This document shows positions 17,025 through 23,631 of a DNA stretch of 64,000 bases, one piece after another. Made by a program: the position numbers and the translations under genes. The stretch is from contig CAVSNJ010000029.1 of the NCBI GenBank assembly GCA_963729295.1, positions 62,001-126,000 on the forward strand, written 5' to 3'. The notes under the pieces are model-generated. The model searched no databases. It was not told the DNA's origin and saw only the letters and a list, made by a program, of their open reading frames with translations. The stretch's first letter is position 1; every line of letters begins with the position of its first letter. This DNA is from DATJLY01 sp963729295. GTDB taxonomy: Bacteria; Pseudomonadota; Alphaproteobacteria; ATCC43930; CGMCC-115725.

Positions 17025-18397
17025 TGTCCGGTCGAGTTCGACATCAGACCACGCCGCCGCCGCCGGCCTCGCCGCCCGGCGTCGTGCCGATCGCCGCCGT
17101 AGCCGCCATAACCGAAACCGCTGCCGACGGCCGAGCCGGCGGTGCTGACGGCGCCGCTTGTGCCCAGCGCGAACGGCACGGCGCTGACCGAGAGATTGGC
17201 GGTCGCAACGCTGCGCGATGCCGGGCCGCCGTTGACGTTGATGGTGCCGTTCGAGGCGACGCCGCCCGCATTCGCGCCCGCGGTCGCGGTGCAGACGACG
17301 CCGCCGTTACCCGGACCGCCCGTGTAGGTCGTGGCGCCGATCGTCAGGGTCGTCGAGGCCGATCCGGCATTCCCGGCGGTCGCCGTCGCGGCGCCGATCG
17401 CCGCGCCGCCCGCACCGATGGCGAAGCTGTAGCCGGTGCTCGCCGCGACCAGGTTCTCGCCATCGACAACAGCCGCGCCGCCCGCGGTGCCTCCGCCGCC
17501 GACATCGCCGCTGGTGTCGCAGCCGCCGCCGCTGCCGCCGGGTCCGAGCACGATCGCGTGGAGATGCGTGTTCGCCGTGACCCATGATGGCGTCGTCCAC
17601 GTTCCGCTCGACACCGAGCCGCAATCCGAGGAACCGACGAGCGTGCTCGCGCCGGTGATCCAGGCCGAGCACGAGTAGACCGTGCCGCCGCCCGAAGGCG
17701 TCGACCACGTGCCGTCGCCGCGCCAGTAAGTCGAGGATGACGCGCCGGTGCCGGAGTTCATCTGGCTCGTCGCGATGTTTCCGGAGACGTCGCTGAAGGC
17801 CGGCTGCGCCTGGTGCGGCACGCCCGATGTGTCGATGTAGGTGAGGAATTCGTGCGAGGCCGATGCGATCGCCTCGACGCCGCCGAGTGCCGCCAATGCC
17901 GGCGGCTGCACGCTGTTGAAGAAATCGAGGCCAGTGCCGTTCGCGTTGGCGACGAACGTGCCCGACGTGCCGGGCGGCAACGTCGTGCTGTTGAGCCCGG
18001 TCATGGTCAAGCCGGTCGAATTCGTGAGCGTCCAGTTCACCGTGCCGGTGACGGCGATCGAGAGCGTCATGCCCGGCGCAAAAACGCTCGAGCTCTCCGC
18101 CGGCAAGGTCAGCGCCGGCGTCCCGCTCGTCCCGGCGAGGTTGAGCGCGCCGCCCATGTCGCCCGCGGCCGCCGCGTAGCTCGTGGTCTTGGTGGTGTCG
18201 GTCGTGCAGGCGGTGAGAGTGCCGCTTGCCGTGATCGGGCCGCCGCACAAGCCGTTGCTCGTCGCAACGCTCGTGACGGTACCGGAACCGCCGCCACCAC
18301 CCCCGCCGCTACCGCTGCCGCCGCCCTGGTGCTGGGCGAGGGCCGGAGGCACGGCGAGCGAGAGCGCGAGCGCCGCGCTCGCAAGAAGGCATCGCAT
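17021..18397 (-). CDS. exported glycine-rich tail-fibre-like protein, 3' frame doubtful
   Basis: The product has 458 residues. It starts MRCLLASAALALSLAVPPAL, a signal peptide cleaved near ALA-Q, then a long glycine/serine linker and the motif GTVTSVATSNGLCGGPITAS, which is a fibre-type repeat start. The C-terminal third is glycine-rich (GFGYGGYGG). In the called frame the last 25 residues turn into an arginine run (GRRGRRRRRG), whereas the +1 frame continues as glycine-rich sequence and stops at 17044. A one-base indel or +1 frameshift in a GGC repeat near 17090 is therefore likely. Its role is probably a secreted adhesin or fibre. Confidence 0.7.
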   Translation of the reverse strand: MRCLLASAALALSLAVPPALAQHQGGGSGSGGGGGGGSGTVTSVATSNGLCGGPITASGTLTACTTDTTKTTSYAAAAGDMGGALNLAGTSGTPALTLPAESSSVFAPGMTLSIAVTGTVNWTLTNSTGLTMTGLNSTTLPPGTSGTFVANANGTGLDFFNSVQPPALAALGGVEAIASASHEFLTYIDTSGVPHQAQPAFSDVSGNIATSQMNSGTGASSSTYWRGDGTWSTPSGGGTVYSCSAWITGASTLVGSSDCGSVSSGTWTTPSWVTANTHLHAIVLGPGGSGGGCDTSGDVGGGGTAGGAAVVDGENLVAASTGYSFAIGAGGAAIGAATATAGNAGSASTTLTIGATTYTGGPGNGGVVCTATAGANAGGVASNGTINVNGGPASRSVATANLSVSAVPFALGTSGAVSTAGSAVGSGFGYGGYGGDRHDAGRRGRRRRRGLMSNSTGQ

Positions 18398-18843
18398 CAG
18401 AGCGCTCCGAGGCTGGCGTGGAACGGCGTCGATGCCACCGACGCGACGCACCAGATGCCCTGGTTGCGCGGCGGCGGATAGGTCAAATCCCAATTGAGCG
18501 ACTGGCCGGGCGGGATGGTGACGCTGTCGGCCCCGTTCACCGACACGCCCCGGGAATAGCCGCACGAGATCGTCGCCGAGGCGGAGTCGTTCGCGACGAA
18601 GGCGGTCGACCACGCAGTGGGAACGCCGGGATAGTTCGCGATGTTGGCGCTGCCGCCGCCGACCGCCTGCGGCACGACGAGAACCGGCGTGGTGCCGATC
18701 GTGGCGCTGCTCGTCCCGACCAATTTCGAGATGTCGGTGACGTTCAGCATCTGCGCCTCCGCGGCGCCGGCATAGAGAAGTGCGAGCGCCGCGAGGATCG
18801 TGCGCGCGCGCGCCGTTACAGCCTGATCGTGGTGAAGCTGCAT
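18397..18843 (-). CDS. exported small protein of tail-fibre region
   Basis: The product has 148 residues. After a short basic start (MQLHHDQAVTARAR) a hydrophobic segment TILAALALLYAGAAEA predicts a Sec signal peptide, with a mature domain that is beta-rich (SVNGADSVTIPPGQSLNWDL) and contains two cysteines. It overlaps the DUF2460 gene by about 28 bases and the glycine-rich gene by one. The polar mature part (SASATISCGYSRG) could form a small beta-sandwich. No family was recognised. It is the first of three consecutive genes with export signals. Confidence 0.65.
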   Translation of the reverse strand: MQLHHDQAVTARARTILAALALLYAGAAEAQMLNVTDISKLVGTSSATIGTTPVLVVPQAVGGGSANIANYPGVPTAWSTAFVANDSASATISCGYSRGVSVNGADSVTIPPGQSLNWDLTYPPPRNQGIWCVASVASTPFHASLGAL

Positions 18844-19529
18844 TTTTTCAGCTCCCAGAAGAGATACATGAAGTTCGAGAATTCGAGCGTGTCGTCGTCG
18901 AAGCGGCAGAGCCAGGTGTAGGACCCGGTCCAGGTGAGCGGCGCGCCGGGAGAGGGCGCCGGCGCGATCGTGATGATTCCACCCGCCGCGAGCGTCCAGG
19001 CGGCGAGAAGCCCCGCGACGAACACCTGGAGGCTCGCGCAGAAGCCGTAATCGAGTGCGGCCGCAGGCGCGCTCGTGACGTTGCCGTAATCGAGCGTTGC
19101 GGTGGGCGCGCTCGTGCAATTGCCGTAGTCGAGCGCCGTGGCCGGCTCGGTCGGCGCGAGCGTCGGGTTCAGCACCGGCTCGGCGAACCCGCCGAGGCTG
19201 CGCGTCAGCTGAAAGTTCTCAGTGCTGCCGTCGCCCGCGGCGAACAGCTCGTCTGCGACGCCGTCGTCGTTCGGATCGTCGAACTGGAACACGCCGCCCG
19301 GCGCGAACATGACGCTGTTCCAGAAACCCTGGAGGAGCTGCCATTCGGCGAAATTCTCGGCGGCGCGCAGCAGCGCGAACGAGATTTCGTACTTGTAGAG
19401 CGGGGCCGTCCAGAGCGGCTGAAACGTCTCGCGGCCGGAGATCGCCTTTTGCCTGAGGCTCGAGGCAAGGGGCGAGCGCTGCACCGGATATTCGAGCCCG
19501 GGCAAGGTCGGAAATTCCGGGATCGCCAT
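18816..19529 (-). CDS. DUF2460 phage tail protein
   Basis: The protein has 237 residues and starts MAIPEFPTLPGLEYPVQRSP. The pattern YKYEISFALLRAAENFAEWQ and the FWNSVMFAPGGVFQFDDPND segment are those of the DUF2460 family of distal tail proteins in gene-transfer agents and related siphoviruses. It follows the tape-measure gene directly, the same place as in Rhodobacter-type GTA. The middle has three imperfect repeats ending LDYGNCTSAPTA and LDYGNVTSAPAA. The protein should cap the tail tube and hold the hub. Confidence 0.88.
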   Translation of the reverse strand: MAIPEFPTLPGLEYPVQRSPLASSLRQKAISGRETFQPLWTAPLYKYEISFALLRAAENFAEWQLLQGFWNSVMFAPGGVFQFDDPNDDGVADELFAAGDGSTENFQLTRSLGGFAEPVLNPTLAPTEPATALDYGNCTSAPTATLDYGNVTSAPAAALDYGFCASLQVFVAGLLAAWTLAAGGIITIAPAPSPGAPLTWTGSYTWLCRFDDDTLEFSNFMYLFWELKKCSFTTIRL

Positions 19530-20309
19530 CTAGCCGCCGGCCACCGATGGATTGGTGCCCATGTAGCGCGTGATCGTTTGCGCCAATGTCTTGGCGTTGG
19601 CATTGGCCCATTGCGCGACACCGGCGGAATCGATCGCCTGCACCGTCACGTTGAGCGCGAAGTTCGAACCTGGAGCCGACGAAGCAGCCGCCGTGCCGCC
19701 CGGAAAGCCGGGCACCGATCCCCCGGCGCGCGCCGAAGCCGCGACATCGGCCGGCAGAATCATTTCGCCGGAATGGACGAGCGCGATCATGTCGCGCGGG
19801 ATCGACCAGGCGCCGGCCTGGAACATGGCGAGGTCCGAGAGATCGCCGGCGGCGCTCGCCGCGCCGGCGTCGCCGCCGCCGCTGCCGAAGAAACTCGCCG
19901 CGAACCCGAGAATCCCGCCGGCCGAACCCCCGCCGCCGCCCGCGCCGCCGCCGATGCCCAACGCCTCGAACGCGGCCCATTCGAGCATCATCTCGGCGAC
20001 GTATTCCGCGAACGACAGCGCCAGATCGGCGAACAGTTTTTCCATCGCCCCCTGCCATGTCGTGGTGCCCGACAGCACCTCGTTGAACACGGTGAGCGCA
20101 TTGCCCTCGATGCTGTGCAGCGCATCGGTCCAGACGGCGGCGCCCGATTGCGCGCCGTCGGTCATGCGCGTGCCGGCGAGCGCGAACTGGTCGCCGAGCG
20201 CCTTCACCGGCGCCGTCAGCCCGTCGAGCTCGGTCTTGATCTGCTGCACGGCGGCAAGCAGGTCGGAGAACTCGGCGCCGAATACGACGTCGATGCGGTC
20301 ATCGGCCAT
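19530..20309 (-). CDS. short phage tail tape-measure protein
   Basis: The product has 259 residues with a GAGGAATT ribosome-binding site. The first 120 residues are helical; a central alanine/glycine-rich hydrophobic stretch and the terminal motif AWSIPRDMIALVHSGEMILP are typical of tape-measure proteins. The tape measure fixes tail length at about 0.15 nm per residue, so this length predicts a short tail of roughly 40 nm, close to that of gene-transfer-agent particles. That value is an estimate from family behaviour. The gene follows the tail-chaperone pair, as expected. Confidence 0.82.
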   Translation of the reverse strand: MADDRIDVVFGAEFSDLLAAVQQIKTELDGLTAPVKALGDQFALAGTRMTDGAQSGAAVWTDALHSIEGNALTVFNEVLSGTTTWQGAMEKLFADLALSFAEYVAEMMLEWAAFEALGIGGGAGGGGGSAGGILGFAASFFGSGGGDAGAASAAGDLSDLAMFQAGAWSIPRDMIALVHSGEMILPADVAASARAGGSVPGFPGGTAAASSAPGSNFALNVTVQAIDSAGVAQWANANAKTLAQTITRYMGTNPSVAGG

Positions 20310-20318
20310 GGCAATTCC

Positions 20319-20627
20319 TCAAACGGGCGGCTTGCCACTCACCGCGATGCCCGAGCTGGGATCGGCGGCAAGCGCCATCAGGTCCTTCCAGTCTTCTTGC
20401 GACTTCGCCGGCGGCTTCGGCGCCGGGCGCCAGCCGAGCGCGCGCGCGATCGACTGCAGCAACAGATGGGACGGCGGTGCCTCTGCCCAGTGGCGGGCAA
20501 GCGCGCCAAGGCGCCGCATAGTGAGCCGGTCCTCGACCTCGTCCCAGCTCCACCCGGTCGCCTGGCAGACGCGACAGATCAGTGCATCGACGAAATCATC
20601 GAACTCGCCGCCGCCCCACGCGCTTCC
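20319..20627 (-). CDS. tail assembly chaperone, -1 frameshift extension (GT-type)
   Basis: This segment has good protein character (EFDDFVDALICRVCQATGWS through DRLTMRRLGALARHW) but no ATG, GTG or TTG before the internal Met, which lies well inside the coding stretch. It is in the -1 frame relative to the preceding chaperone ORF and overlaps its 3' end. Near 20624-20630 the message reads ACGGGGGAAGC, a run on which ribosomes could slip. Siphophages make a long chaperone (lambda gpGT) by this mechanism. I therefore annotate the region as the frameshifted C-terminal part, about 100 residues, rather than as an independent gene. The exact slip site is inferred. Confidence 0.6.
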   Translation of the reverse strand, partial: GSAWGGGEFDDFVDALICRVCQATGWSWDEVEDRLTMRRLGALARHWAEAPPSHLLLQSIARALGWRPAPKPPAKSQEDWKDLMALAADPSSGIAVSGKPPV

Positions 20628-20956
20628 CCCGTGCGCGCATCCTCCCGGCGCTCGATGCCGGCCGCCTTGGCGAGCGGCGGCAAGGCGTTCAGCAATTCGG
20701 GGAGCTTGATCGGCAGATCCAGAAACTCGTCGCGCGTCAGGTCGGGGTAGTTGCGCGTCAGCGCCCAGTAGAGCGCGTCGAGCAGCCGGTCGATCATCTC
20801 CTCGTCGAGATCGTCGGCGCGCTTCACCGCGGCGAGGCCGAGCACGGCCGGAATCACCTTGCGGAACTGGCGTGGTGCCAAGTCCGCCATCACCCAGCTC
20901 CGCCCGGCGAGCGTCACGGTGGCGCCCTCGTATCCGGCGAATTTCAGCTCGCGCAT
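20579..20956 (-). CDS. tail assembly chaperone (gpG-like)
   Basis: The protein has 125 residues and starts MRELKFAGYEGATVTLAGRS. The helical body (APRQFRKVIPAVLGLAAVKR to TRNYPDLTRDEFLDLPIKLP) matches the small tail-assembly chaperone found between tail tube and tape measure. The ATG at 20956 overlaps the stop of the tail-tube gene by one base; a GTG one codon before is possible. The last eight residues (SSMISSMH) lie in the overlap with the -1 frame, and the frameshifted product would replace them. It would coat the tape measure during tail assembly. Confidence 0.78.
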   Translation of the reverse strand: MRELKFAGYEGATVTLAGRSWVMADLAPRQFRKVIPAVLGLAAVKRADDLDEEMIDRLLDALYWALTRNYPDLTRDEFLDLPIKLPELLNALPPLAKAAGIERREDARTGEARGAAASSMISSMH

Positions 20957-21687
20957 CACGACACCTCGCCGAAGCTATAGAGCCCGACATTGCCGGCCTC
21001 GTTGGCGAAGCAGGAGAAGCTCAGCTCCGGCATCATGAAGTCCTCGAGCTTGAAGGCGAAGGAAAGCTTGTCGGACATGCAGCTATAGAGCTGGATGTTG
21101 AGCGGCACGCCGTTCGTGCTGGTGTAGTACCAGAGCTGGAATGTCGGCGTCGTGCCGAGGAGCGGGTTGGCAAGCGCCAGTTGCTGGCCCGATCCGGAAA
21201 CGCCGTAGGTGTAGGTGACGAACACACCCTTGCCGTTGTCGGCGGCGTTGAAGCCATAGACGCCGGCGCTTTGCGTGTATTGGCCTTGCGCCGGGCTCGA
21301 CGGCACGAAAGCGAGCGGCAGGCCCGTCGCGGCATAGACGACGCCCAGATCGGCGACGAAGGTCGCGTGGTTCGCCGTCGTGTAGGCGCCCGATGCGATG
21401 GTGCCGCTTTCCGACAGCGCCGTTGCCTGCTGCCCCGCAGCGAGCGTCGCGCCGAAGAACGCGCCGTTGAGCGCGATGCCGGAGACGAGCGCGGCGCTCG
21501 CCTTCGCCGTGAACTTCGCACCCCCGCGCGCGATGAACAGCGGAAACTGGTTCTGGCCGTAGAGCTCTTTCTTGTTGAATTGCTGATCGAGCTGGAACTC
21601 GTTGGCGCGGCCGATATTGACGGGCGTGCCGTTCGTTATGTCGGTGCGCTGCAGAAAGATCGCACCCGGTCCGAACACGGGAAGCAT
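20956..21687 (-). CDS. major tail tube protein
   Basis: The protein has 243 residues with the start MLPVFGPGAIFLQRTDITNG. NEFQLDQQFNKKELYGQNQF is a tail-tube signature found in siphophage major tail proteins. The C-terminal part (NIQLYSCMSDKLSFAFKLED) is beta-rich. Residues about 108-162 carry a module (ending YGFNAADNGKGVFVTYTY) shared with the connector and tail-tip proteins. The gene sits between the tail terminator and the chaperones, with a strong GGAGCTTCC-type leader. It should form the stacked hexameric tube. Confidence 0.82.
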   Translation of the reverse strand: MLPVFGPGAIFLQRTDITNGTPVNIGRANEFQLDQQFNKKELYGQNQFPLFIARGGAKFTAKASAALVSGIALNGAFFGATLAAGQQATALSESGTIASGAYTTANHATFVADLGVVYAATGLPLAFVPSSPAQGQYTQSAGVYGFNAADNGKGVFVTYTYGVSGSGQQLALANPLLGTTPTFQLWYYTSTNGVPLNIQLYSCMSDKLSFAFKLEDFMMPELSFSCFANEAGNVGLYSFGEVS

Positions 21688-21721
21688 GGAAGCTCCTTCG
21701 TTTCAGTGAATTTCGCGGGCT

Positions 21722-22156
21722 TTACGGCGTTGCCAGAATCTCGATCGGAACGATGGCGACGGCCTGGCCGCCGAGCGCGCCTTCGTCGGTTTCGATCGCG
21801 CCCGCGATCCAGCAATGTTTCACGAGCCCGCCCAGGCTCTGCGTGCCGGTTGCGAGATCGGCGCCCGCCGGCAGCAGCGCCGCCTCGAGCGCGTCGAGGA
21901 GCGGGTTCAGCACGCTCGTGGGCGGCGTCTCGTCGTCCGGCGCCTGGCAATAGACATAAACGTCGACCTCGGCGCGCCATTCGGTCGGGCTGCCTTGGGA
22001 TTCCTTCGCCGTCTCGCGCTTCTGGACCTGGAAGAGCGCCGGCTGTTCCGCCGCCTCGACGGCGCTCCAATGTCTGAGCCGCCGGCTCGCTGTGGAAAAA
22101 TCCGCCGCGCCGGAAAGGAGCGCGAAGAGCGCCTCATAGATCGGCTCGCGCGTCAT
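21722..22156 (-). CDS. tail terminator (DUF3168-like) protein
   Basis: The protein has 144 residues and starts MTREPIYEALFALLSGAADF. EVDVYVYCQAPDDETPPTSV and the preceding QPALFQVQKRE strand pattern fit the tail-terminator / DUF3168-like family, which caps the tail tube at the head side. The start overlaps the gp10-like gene by four bases. The order gp10-like, terminator, tail tube matches HK97-type siphophages. The identification rests on length, order and strand pattern rather than a unique motif. Confidence 0.75.
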   Translation of the reverse strand: MTREPIYEALFALLSGAADFSTASRRLRHWSAVEAAEQPALFQVQKRETAKESQGSPTEWRAEVDVYVYCQAPDDETPPTSVLNPLLDALEAALLPAGADLATGTQSLGGLVKHCWIAGAIETDEGALGGQAVAIVPIEILATP

Positions 22157-22638
22157 GCCTCGAGCTCCTCCATGACGGCCGCGCTCACATCGCCGCTGGC
22201 CTCGTCGCCCTCCTCGGCGAGCGAGGAGCGCAGGAACGAGCGCGCGGGGATTTTCGCGCCCGGATGATGAACCTGCTTCGCGAAGACGAGCGCATCGGCG
22301 CGCGAGAAGCGCAAGGCCTTCGCGTTTTTCGCGGCGATCAGATGCGCGCGCGTCGTGCCGCCATATTCCTGGATCGCGCCATAGGGCACCGCGCGCGGAT
22401 CGAACCCGACCGAGACCGAGATCGCGCCCGCGCCCGCCGTCACCACCGTGTTCTGCGCCGCGTCGAGCCGGCCGGAGCGGCGATGCAGCACCGCGCCGCC
22501 GAGCTTATCGTGGACCCTGCCCTCGAGCCGCACGCCCACGCGCGACGCGACGGGCCCGAGCCGCGCGCCGAGCCGCGCGCCGAACGTCTCGAACCGTGCG
22601 ATGAGCCGTTCGGCGCCGGCAAGCGAAATCCCCTTCAC
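22153..22638 (-). CDS. HK97 gp10-like neck / tail-completion protein
   Basis: The protein has 161 residues and starts MKGISLAGAERLIARFETFG. Its long basic helix, the GGAVLHRRSGRLDAAQNTVV strand pair and YGAIQEYGGTTRAHLIAAKN are the usual pattern of HK97 gp10-type proteins, in which the E-Y-G-G loop follows a conserved glycine. It joins the head connector to the tail. Both ends overlap their neighbours (ATGA), so it is part of the same translation unit as the connector and terminator. Confidence 0.82.
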   Translation of the reverse strand: MKGISLAGAERLIARFETFGARLGARLGPVASRVGVRLEGRVHDKLGGAVLHRRSGRLDAAQNTVVTAGAGAISVSVGFDPRAVPYGAIQEYGGTTRAHLIAAKNAKALRFSRADALVFAKQVHHPGAKIPARSFLRSSLAEEGDEASGDVSAAVMEELEA

Positions 22639-23444
22639 GCGATCGGCACCACACGGCGGTAGGGCTGCAACGCCGTGACGATGCTTGCCGTCAGGTCCTT
22701 CTGCACGAACGACACGACCTCGCCCGCGAGCGTCTTTCCGGCCTCGCCGATGCGCGCGCGCTCGTTGATGCGCAGGAGCGCGAGCTCGATGCAGGCCTGC
22801 TCGAGATCGCGTGGCGTGAAGGAATAGCTCACGGCGATCGACTTACCCGCATCCGCCGCGGCGAAGCCGTAGAACCCGTCGGGCGCGGCGGGCGGCACAT
22901 ATTGGCCGGCCGCTGGAATCGTCCCCATCGGCACCGCGACCAGCGCCGCCCCTGCGGCATAGGCGACGCCGGCATCGCTTGCCCACAGTTTTGCCAGCGA
23001 GCTGCATTGGAGCTGATAGGGCGACGCGGCGGGCACGGTTTGCGCCTCGCCGCTCACGAGAAAGCCCGCGCTGTAGGTCGCCGCGACATTCTGCGCCCCG
23101 CGCCTGAAGGCATAGCCGCGGAGGTAGAGAATGCCGCTCTCGCCGGCGAGCACATAGCCCGGCGACACCGGATCGGGCGCCGGCGGGATGGCGTTGCCGT
23201 CGATCGCGAGCGCCGCGACATCCGTCACCGGCGCGTGGCGCAGCATCAGCTCGCGCCCGCCGATGCCGTTCCGCACCTCGCTGTAGCTTTGCGAGACGAG
23301 GTTGCGCTGGAGATAGTGGCGGATGAACTCGCTCGCGGCGGTGATGACGCGCGAGATCTGCGCGTCATCGACCGTCGTCGCGATCGGCGGCGAGCGCCAC
23401 GCCTTGACAGTGGCGAGCGTCGTCAGGTCGCCAGGCACGCCCAT
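22635..23444 (-). CDS. head-tail connector (HK97 gp6-like) with inserted module
   Basis: The protein has 269 residues from MGVPGDLTTLATVKAWRSPP. The N-terminal half (VDDAQISRVITAASEFIRHY and the final RDLEQACIELALLRINERAR helix) is the helical connector fold of the HK97 gp6/gp15 type. Between them, residues about 136-208 form a beta-rich insert starting VPAASPYQL and ending AAADAGKSIAVSYSF, the module repeated in the tail tube and tail tip. It starts 6 bases after the preceding small gene. The long upstream extension of the frame is noise. Confidence 0.8.
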   Translation of the reverse strand: MGVPGDLTTLATVKAWRSPPIATTVDDAQISRVITAASEFIRHYLQRNLVSQSYSEVRNGIGGRELMLRHAPVTDVAALAIDGNAIPPAPDPVSPGYVLAGESGILYLRGYAFRRGAQNVAATYSAGFLVSGEAQTVPAASPYQLQCSSLAKLWASDAGVAYAAGAALVAVPMGTIPAAGQYVPPAAPDGFYGFAAADAGKSIAVSYSFTPRDLEQACIELALLRINERARIGEAGKTLAGEVVSFVQKDLTASIVTALQPYRRVVPIA

Positions 23445-23449
23445 CTTGC

Positions 23450-23623
23450 TCAGCGTCCTTTCTTCTGCGGTTTTCGCTCGGGCTCCGCCGCCGGCTTGTA
23501 GCCATGCGGGCGGAGCACGGTTTCGGCCGCTTCCGGCACCTCGACGAAGCCGTCGCGGACCTCGTACTCGGCGCCGCCGAAGCCGACGCTCGCCTGGTTT
23601 TTCGGCGCCTTGAGCCGCACCAT
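23450..23623 (-). CDS. small phage structural-region protein, unknown
   Basis: The product has 57 residues: MVRLKAPKNQASVGFGGAEY, then EVRDGFVEVPEAAETVLRPH and a lysine-rich tail. Small proteins with the pattern 'sequence of strand, GG-EYEV-DGFVEVP' are frequent directly after the major capsid gene in siphophages. They may be decoration or joining proteins, but I know no assigned function. The gene lies between capsid and connector, 8 bases after the capsid stop and 5 bases before the next start, which supports a real gene. Confidence 0.65.
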   Translation of the reverse strand: MVRLKAPKNQASVGFGGAEYEVRDGFVEVPEAAETVLRPHGYKPAAEPERKPQKKGR

Positions 23624-23631
23624 CGGCCGGG

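Noticed and set aside
18780..20750. A 656-codon plus-strand ORF over the tail genes
   Set aside because: It is a mirror frame of the DUF2460, tape-measure and chaperone genes, with the arginine-rich composition typical of antisense frames in GC-rich DNA.
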